A stretch of 38,981 nucleotides of DNA, from contig JAKOSR010000065.1 in assembly GCA_029777225.1 (NCBI GenBank), forward strand, positions 1-38,981, given 5' to 3'. The notes under the pieces are model-generated. The model saw only the letters and a list, made by a program, of their open reading frames with translations. It had not been told where the DNA came from and searched no databases. The position numbers were made by a program, and so were the translations under genes. Shown piece after piece: positions 35,026 to 38,981 of this stretch (position 1 is the stretch's first letter; the number at the start of each line of letters is the position of its first letter). The DNA comes from Chloroflexota bacterium. GTDB lineage: Bacteria > Chloroflexota > Anaerolineae > Anaerolineales > Anaerolineaceae.

Positions 35026-35739
35026 TTAGTCAGCGGGTGATGGAGGGGTCACATCCCCTTGAAGGGTGGTGTACGTTTGCCATAAAACCTGCCGGTCCAC
35101 GTCCAGTGTCAGGTAAGCACGCATCTGGCGGGAGGCAGCCGCACGGAAGGTTGGATCACCGCCGTTGGCCTCGATGACGGATTGCAGGGCAGCCAGGTCA
35201 TTTGAGTCCAGCATCGCGCGGAACTGACCGGTGGAAAAAATATGCGGTTCGGTCGTTTCCGGGGTGTCAATGCTTGGAGAGACCTGCGTTACGGGAAGTT
35301 CAACCAAAGGCAGGTCAGTGTTTAGCGCGTCGGTTTCAACATCCAAGGGCGTAGACGCGTTGTCCGTTAGCGGCAGAGGCTCAGAAACGGCGGACAAACC
35401 TTCAGGATTGTTGGTTTCCGCCTGCCACACGCCCGCGTCCAACGAGCGGCCTTCCATTGGCAGAGGCTGTTCAATCTCACCTGGTGTTTCTGCATCCAAC
35501 TCGGTGGGGATGGGTTGGGTGCCGCCGGCGTCTACTGGCGCGGATGAGCTTGCGTTGTTTTCCTCACGGGCAAAATCCAAGAGCCAGGTAGGGATGCCAT
35601 CCGTCGGCCCTTCCTGGGGCGCGGAGAGGACAACTTTCTGGGTATCGTCGCTTGCGGCTGGGTCACCTGCCGAGACGCTGACAGGTTGGGTGCTTGTCAG
35701 CGGGATGGGTTGAGTGTCCTCGTCGGGGTTGGCCGTCAT
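35026..35739 (-). CDS. Acidic, mostly disordered protein of unknown function between rpoD and ndk
   Basis: The 237-residue product has a low-complexity, acidic and Thr/Pro-rich N-terminal two-thirds (about 1-165), with repeated Gln-Pro-Ile/Leu-Pro motifs such as TQPIPLTSTQPV and TQPIPTE. A short helical domain (about 170-230) follows, containing FSTGQFRAMLDSNDLAALQSVI and a later MRAYLTLDVDRQVLWQ. It has no signal peptide or membrane helix. The start lies two bases after the rpoD stop codon and ndk follows by 19 bases, so it is translationally coupled to rpoD. Function is unknown. The position next to rpoD suggests, but does not show, a role with transcription. Confidence 0.8.
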   Translation of the reverse strand: MTANPDEDTQPIPLTSTQPVSVSAGDPAASDDTQKVVLSAPQEGPTDGIPTWLLDFAREENNASSSAPVDAGGTQPIPTELDAETPGEIEQPLPMEGRSLDAGVWQAETNNPEGLSAVSEPLPLTDNASTPLDVETDALNTDLPLVELPVTQVSPSIDTPETTEPHIFSTGQFRAMLDSNDLAALQSVIEANGGDPTFRAAASRQMRAYLTLDVDRQVLWQTYTTLQGDVTPPSPAD

Positions 35740-35741
35740 GC

Positions 35742-36944
35742 TCAGTCCCCCAGGTAGTCACGCAATTTTCGGCGGACGCTGGGATGACGCAGGCGGGTGA
35801 GCGCCTGGGCTTCAATCTGGCGCACGCGTTCACGGGTGACGCCCATCTTGCGGCCGACTTCCTCAAGGGTGTAGGCCTGGCCGTCCAGCAAGCCATAACG
35901 CAATTGCAGAATACGGACTTCGCGGGGGGGAAGGCTGTTCAGAACCTCTTCGAGGTGTTCACGCAGGAGATTGTAGGTGGCGGTATCATCCGGCGGCGGG
36001 GCTTCATCGTCTTCGATGAAATCACCGAGCACGGAATCTTCTTCATCATCGGTTGGCGTCTCAAGGGAAAGCGGCCGGCGAGCCACCTGGATCATGTTTT
36101 CCACTTTCTTGGGTGGCACTTCCAGGCGTTCGGCCAACTCTTCCACGCTGGGGTCACGCCCGAGTTGTTGGGTCAACTGGTGTTGGACGCGCAGGAGTTT
36201 ATTGATTTGGTCGCCCATGTGGACAGGAACACGGATGGTGCGGCCCTGGTCGGCAATCGCGCGGGTGACAGCCTGGCGAATCCACCAGGTGGCATAGGTG
36301 CTAAATTTATGCCCGCGGGTATAGTCAAACTTCTTGGTGGCACGGATGAGGCCGATGTTGCCTTCCTGGATGAGGTCCAGGAAATTGACACCACGGCCCA
36401 TGTACTTTTTGGCCACGCTGATGACAAGGCGCGAATTGGCGGTAATCAGATGCTCACGGGCTTCCCAACCATCTTCAATGGCCTTGCGGAGTTCCTGCTT
36501 TTTCTTTTCGCTCAGGTTGCCCTTGGCAAGCTCCTCGCGGGCCTGGCGTCCTTTTTCGATACGCTGGGCCAGGAGCTTTTCTTCCTGGATATCGGAAAGC
36601 AGGGGGACGCGGCTGACTTCCTTGAGGTACAAGCCAATCGTATCGTCTGTATCGATATTGGCCAGGTCGTCGATTTGCCTGGTTTCTTCAATCGTTTCCA
36701 CGAGTTCATCGTCGCTTGGCTCTTCGCGTTGGCTGGTTTCCTCCGTGTAGTTAATACCGGCAGAGAGGAGCGCGGAATAAGCTTCTTCCAGCTGATCGAG
36801 GTCCTGTTCCGCGTCAGGGAAAAATTGGAGGATGTCATCATAGGTGACATAGGTTTTCTTCCGGCCATATTCCAACAACCGACCAAGGGCGGAAGAGTCC
36901 TGGTCTTCGTCCATCATTGTTTTGTTATTATTGATTCTTGCCAT
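35742..36944 (-). CDS. rpoD: RNA polymerase primary sigma factor RpoD/SigA
   Basis: The 400-residue housekeeping sigma factor directs RNA polymerase to -35/-10 promoters. It has a region-1.1-like helical N-terminus (about 17-65), an acidic linker, region 1.2 (DTIGLYLKEVSRVPLL), region 2 with the core-binding and -10-reading helix (YTRGHKFSTYATWWIRQAVT), region 3 (about 245-325) and region 4 with the -35 helix-turn-helix (YTLEEVGRKMGVTRERVRQI, about 358-377). It reads consensus TTGACA/TATAAT-type boxes, consistent with the promoters found here. The start at 36944 has only a distant AAGG. Tandem ATGs at 36917 and 36914 lack a ribosome site. It heads the rpoD-ORF-ndk-DUF2007 operon. Confidence 0.96.
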   Translation of the reverse strand: MARINNNKTMMDEDQDSSALGRLLEYGRKKTYVTYDDILQFFPDAEQDLDQLEEAYSALLSAGINYTEETSQREEPSDDELVETIEETRQIDDLANIDTDDTIGLYLKEVSRVPLLSDIQEEKLLAQRIEKGRQAREELAKGNLSEKKKQELRKAIEDGWEAREHLITANSRLVISVAKKYMGRGVNFLDLIQEGNIGLIRATKKFDYTRGHKFSTYATWWIRQAVTRAIADQGRTIRVPVHMGDQINKLLRVQHQLTQQLGRDPSVEELAERLEVPPKKVENMIQVARRPLSLETPTDDEEDSVLGDFIEDDEAPPPDDTATYNLLREHLEEVLNSLPPREVRILQLRYGLLDGQAYTLEEVGRKMGVTRERVRQIEAQALTRLRHPSVRRKLRDYLGD

Positions 36945-37046
36945 TCGCTGATTTATTGACCTTTTTTTGAGTTTTCACTAATCGCACTCCAATAGATTAC
37001 AATATTTTGGACCGAAATACAAGTATTTTTGAAAATTCACATAAAT

Positions 37047-37076
37047 TTCATATGATCTCACAAAAACGCGGGTCAA
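37047..37076 (-). promoter_or_regulatory. Possible promoter of rpoD
   Basis: On the minus strand, TTGACC (37071-37076), an 18-bp spacer and TATGAA (37047-37052, 4/6) would give a leader of about 95 nt before rpoD. The region between is AT-rich. The -10 match is modest. Confidence 0.45.
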
Positions 37077-37146
37077 GCGTGCCGGGAAGCGGCTGAAGAA
37101 TGATGGCCTAACCCAGGTGCGTGGGAATGGAGGTAGAAGGGTTTGT

Positions 37147-37175
37147 TTGACCCTCGGCTGGCTTACAGGTAGAAT
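37147..37175 (+). promoter_or_regulatory. Promoter of the GT87-like gene
   Basis: TTGACC (37147-37152), a 17-bp spacer and TAGAAT (37170-37175) match the consensus at 5/6 in both boxes. Transcription would start near 37182, with a leader of about 30 nt holding AAAAGG before the TTG start codon. Confidence 0.8.
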
Positions 37176-37212
37176 TCGCGTCGAAGAAATCTGAGAGAAA
37201 AGGCAAGTTGCT

Positions 37213-38436
37213 TTGTTAAAGAAGACTGCCAATTATTGGCTACCAATCCTGGTCATCGCGCTCCTGGTGGGAGGCGCACTTTTGAGTTTGCGTTTGACCG
37301 AAAAGTACCCCACGTGGGATGAATTCGCGCCACGCTGGACTGCCGCCCGGCTATGGTTGCGGCAGGGCGTCTCGCCATATTCCGATCAAACCCACCAGGA
37401 GACCCTCAATATCCTCTCGGATTACAACCTGAAGGCCTCACCGCAGACGCAAGGCTATTTTACCGACCTCGCTTTTTACCTGTTTTTTTTCCTTCCTTTC
37501 AGCCTAATTAGCTTCCCAGTGGCGCGCGCCATCTGGATGACGCTGGTGGCGGCTTCAATTGTTGTCTCGGTATACGTCAGCATCGACCTGGCGGGTTTGA
37601 AGCTGAGCGTGTTGGCCAAGTTACTGTTTTGCCTGTTGGTACTGGCGTGGTATCCCTCCATCAGGCTCATCCTGAGCGCGAGCCCGTTGCCGCCATTTAT
37701 CCTGATGGTGCTGGCTGCCTGCGCGCAGGCTGTGAAACGCAAAGGGACCAGCGCCGGTGTGTTTTTCTTCCTGGCTGCCGGCATGATACCCCTCAGCCTA
37801 CTGCTCGTCGTCTTTTTTGTGATTTGGTATGCCACCCGGAGGGACAACTCTCTGCTTAGTATTTACCTGGTGGGCATCGGATTTTTGTTGCTGTCGTCGC
37901 TCATTCTGTTCCAAAACTGGCTGGCAGAGTGGTTTGCCCGCCTAATCGCGTTGACCCAGGGATTGGAGTGGATTGACACCCCGCTTATACGCCTTGGCGC
38001 CCTGTTGCCGGGCGCGGCGAACCAGCTGAGCCTCATCCTACATGTTGTGGTGTTTATTTATCTCTTGGTGGAATGGTATGGCATCCCTTCGCTGGACACA
38101 CGCGGTCTCTTGTGGAAGCTGATGCTCACCATAAACCTGCTCTACCTTTTCAACTTGAGTTCTGAAATAGCCTACTTGATTTTGTTGTTGCCGGCTTTGT
38201 TTACATTATTTAGGTACTTAATGGAAAAATGGCAGTTATTTGGTAAAATAATTGTTTGGATTGCTTTTATCGCACTCATCCTGTTTTATTGGAGCAAAAG
38301 CCAGCCACAGCCGCAATGGTTGTTCAAGGAACCCTCAAGCATCGTCCTGATGTTGCCGGCGGTGACCCTGATTGGATTGCAATGGTTCAGATGGTGGGCG
38401 ACAAAAAGTCCGTTAGCCAGAATTAAGAATCAATAA
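37213..38436 (+). CDS. Polytopic membrane protein, GT87/DUF2029-like glycosyltransferase
   Basis: The 407-residue protein has about nine to ten hydrophobic helices and the first-loop motif TWDEFAPRWTAARLWLRQG, followed by SPYSDQTHQ. That pattern (an acidic residue after TM1, then Trp, Ala, Arg and PY) is typical of the GT87/DUF2029 polyprenol-phosphate-mannose-type glycosyltransferases. Activity would be transfer of a lipid-linked sugar on the outer membrane face, but the acceptor is unknown. The start is a TTG at 37213 with AAAAGG about 10 bases before it. It has its own promoter, divergent from rpoD, and pfk follows 18 bases downstream, so a short operon is likely. Confidence 0.82.
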   Translation: MLKKTANYWLPILVIALLVGGALLSLRLTEKYPTWDEFAPRWTAARLWLRQGVSPYSDQTHQETLNILSDYNLKASPQTQGYFTDLAFYLFFFLPFSLISFPVARAIWMTLVAASIVVSVYVSIDLAGLKLSVLAKLLFCLLVLAWYPSIRLILSASPLPPFILMVLAACAQAVKRKGTSAGVFFFLAAGMIPLSLLLVVFFVIWYATRRDNSLLSIYLVGIGFLLLSSLILFQNWLAEWFARLIALTQGLEWIDTPLIRLGALLPGAANQLSLILHVVVFIYLLVEWYGIPSLDTRGLLWKLMLTINLLYLFNLSSEIAYLILLLPALFTLFRYLMEKWQLFGKIIVWIAFIALILFYWSKSQPQPQWLFKEPSSIVLMLPAVTLIGLQWFRWWATKSPLARIKNQ

Positions 38437-38454
38437 TATTGGAGGCATTATCCC

Positions 38455-38981
38455 ATGGCAAAGAAGCGTTTGGGTGTATTAACTGGGGGCGGTGACGTCC
38501 CTGGTCTTAATATCGCGATCAAATCCGTTGTGCTCAACGGTGTGGCAGATGACTATGAAGTCATAGGCATCCGTCGTGGGTGGGGTGGGTTGTTGAATTA
38601 TGAAATTGACAATCCCGCGACGCATGAAGAATACATTCGCGAGCTAAATCCGCTGGTTGTTCGCAGGGTTGACCGCACGGGTGGCACTTTTTTGCACACC
38701 TCCCGCACCAATCCGAGCAAGGTGCGCCCCAAGGACACCCCGGAATTCCTGCTGAATTCCAAGCTGGGAAAGGTCATTTCAGAGGATGGCACCAAGGATT
38801 ACACCGACCATGTTTTGAAGGTGCTGGACCACCTCAAGCTTGATTCATTAATATCCATCGGCGGGGACGACACGTTGTCTTACTCCGCGCGATTATGCAA
38901 GGAAGGTTTCCCGATGGTTGGCATTCCCAAGACCATGGACAACGACGTGCTGGGCACGGATTACTGCATCGGGTTTTCAAC
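38455..38981 (+). CDS. 6-phosphofructokinase, pyrophosphate-type signature (3' end outside window)
   Basis: The first 175 residues of a phosphofructokinase are visible. LGVLTGGGDVPGLN forms the nucleotide/PPi loop. The key segment SIGGDDTLS (136-142) has Asp where ATP-dependent enzymes have Gly (GGDGS). PKTMDND (158-164) has Lys where ATP enzymes have Gly (PGTIDND). In the PFK family both changes mark PPi-dependent enzymes. Residues about 60-110 form a longer loop than in E. coli PfkA. A perfect GGAGG at 38441-38445 sets the ATG at 38455. It lies 18 bases after the GT87-like gene. The C-terminal half, including fructose-6-phosphate contacts, is not in the window. Confidence 0.92.
   Translation, partial: MAKKRLGVLTGGGDVPGLNIAIKSVVLNGVADDYEVIGIRRGWGGLLNYEIDNPATHEEYIRELNPLVVRRVDRTGGTFLHTSRTNPSKVRPKDTPEFLLNSKLGKVISEDGTKDYTDHVLKVLDHLKLDSLISIGGDDTLSYSARLCKEGFPMVGIPKTMDNDVLGTDYCIGFS

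Noticed and set aside
35694..36959. Long plus-strand frame spanning the rpoD region (421 codons)
   Set aside because: It is a shadow of rpoD and its neighbour. All known sigma motifs are on the minus strand.

Overview
The window looks like ordinary chromosome from an anaerobic or facultative member of the Chloroflexota, most likely class Anaerolineae. That placement is inferred from gene content and protein style: Thr-Pro-rich surface linkers, a gingipain-type secreted protease, CapA-like lipoproteins, divergent kinase-like proteins, and a pyruvate-phosphate dikinase alongside a pyrophosphate-type phosphofructokinase. I saw no mobile element, CRISPR array or rRNA. There is one tRNA gene, tRNA-Glu(UUC), on the minus strand.

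Layout, left to right. 1-1993 (+): the 3' end of recG, coaD overlapping it by one base, and a small coiled-coil protein. 2021-5930 (-): folC followed by lon. 6018-11837 (-): a three-gene accessory operon with a long kinase-like protein, a short kinase-like protein, and a TPR / single-TM / Thr-Pro linker / SH3-like membrane protein. 11929-13146 (+): serC with its own promoter and a foldable leader. 13204-15043 (-): a small helical protein and comM. 15175-21339 (+): a C25 peptidase, a CapA-like lipoprotein and a methionine-gamma-lyase-like enzyme. 21507-21660 (-): tRNA-Glu with promoter and terminator. 21768-23050 (+): the ribosomal protein operon rplU-rpmA-rpmE, with a structured leader and a strong terminator. 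23089-27022 (+): tdk, hpt, a CCA-adding-type nucleotidyltransferase, an alpha/beta hydrolase and a nitroreductase, tightly packed. 27019-27981 (-): an alpha/alpha-toroid protein. 28198-31091 (+): ppdK with terminator. 31276-36944 (-): rpoD, a disordered acidic protein, ndk, a DUF2007-ArsC-like fusion and a TPR lytic transglycosylase lipoprotein. 37147-38981 (+): a GT87-like membrane protein and the start of a PPi-type pfk.

The observation I rate highest is the ribosomal protein L31 gene. Its reading frame continues without interruption into a domain that closely resembles the C-terminal domain of RNA polymerase alpha (RPV, RS and GRKSL motifs in order). This suggests a ribosomal protein with a built-in alpha-CTD-type DNA- or protein-binding module. 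Second is the operon with two divergent kinase-like proteins. They share an unusual D-x-K-x-x-H...W...I-D-W active-site signature and sit beside a trans-envelope TPR protein, which could be an undescribed signalling or envelope module. Third is the slt gene, where a near-consensus -35/-10 promoter ends exactly six bases before the chosen ATG and predicts a leaderless mRNA. Two further genes show weaker versions of the same arrangement.

Working together: most genes are housekeeping (DNA repair, CoA, folate, serine and nucleotide salvage, ribosome, sigma factor). PPDK and the PPi-type PFK suggest glycolysis that conserves pyrophosphate. Secreted or envelope functions are spread among them: the C25 protease, CapA, Slt, GT87 and the TPR-SH3 protein.
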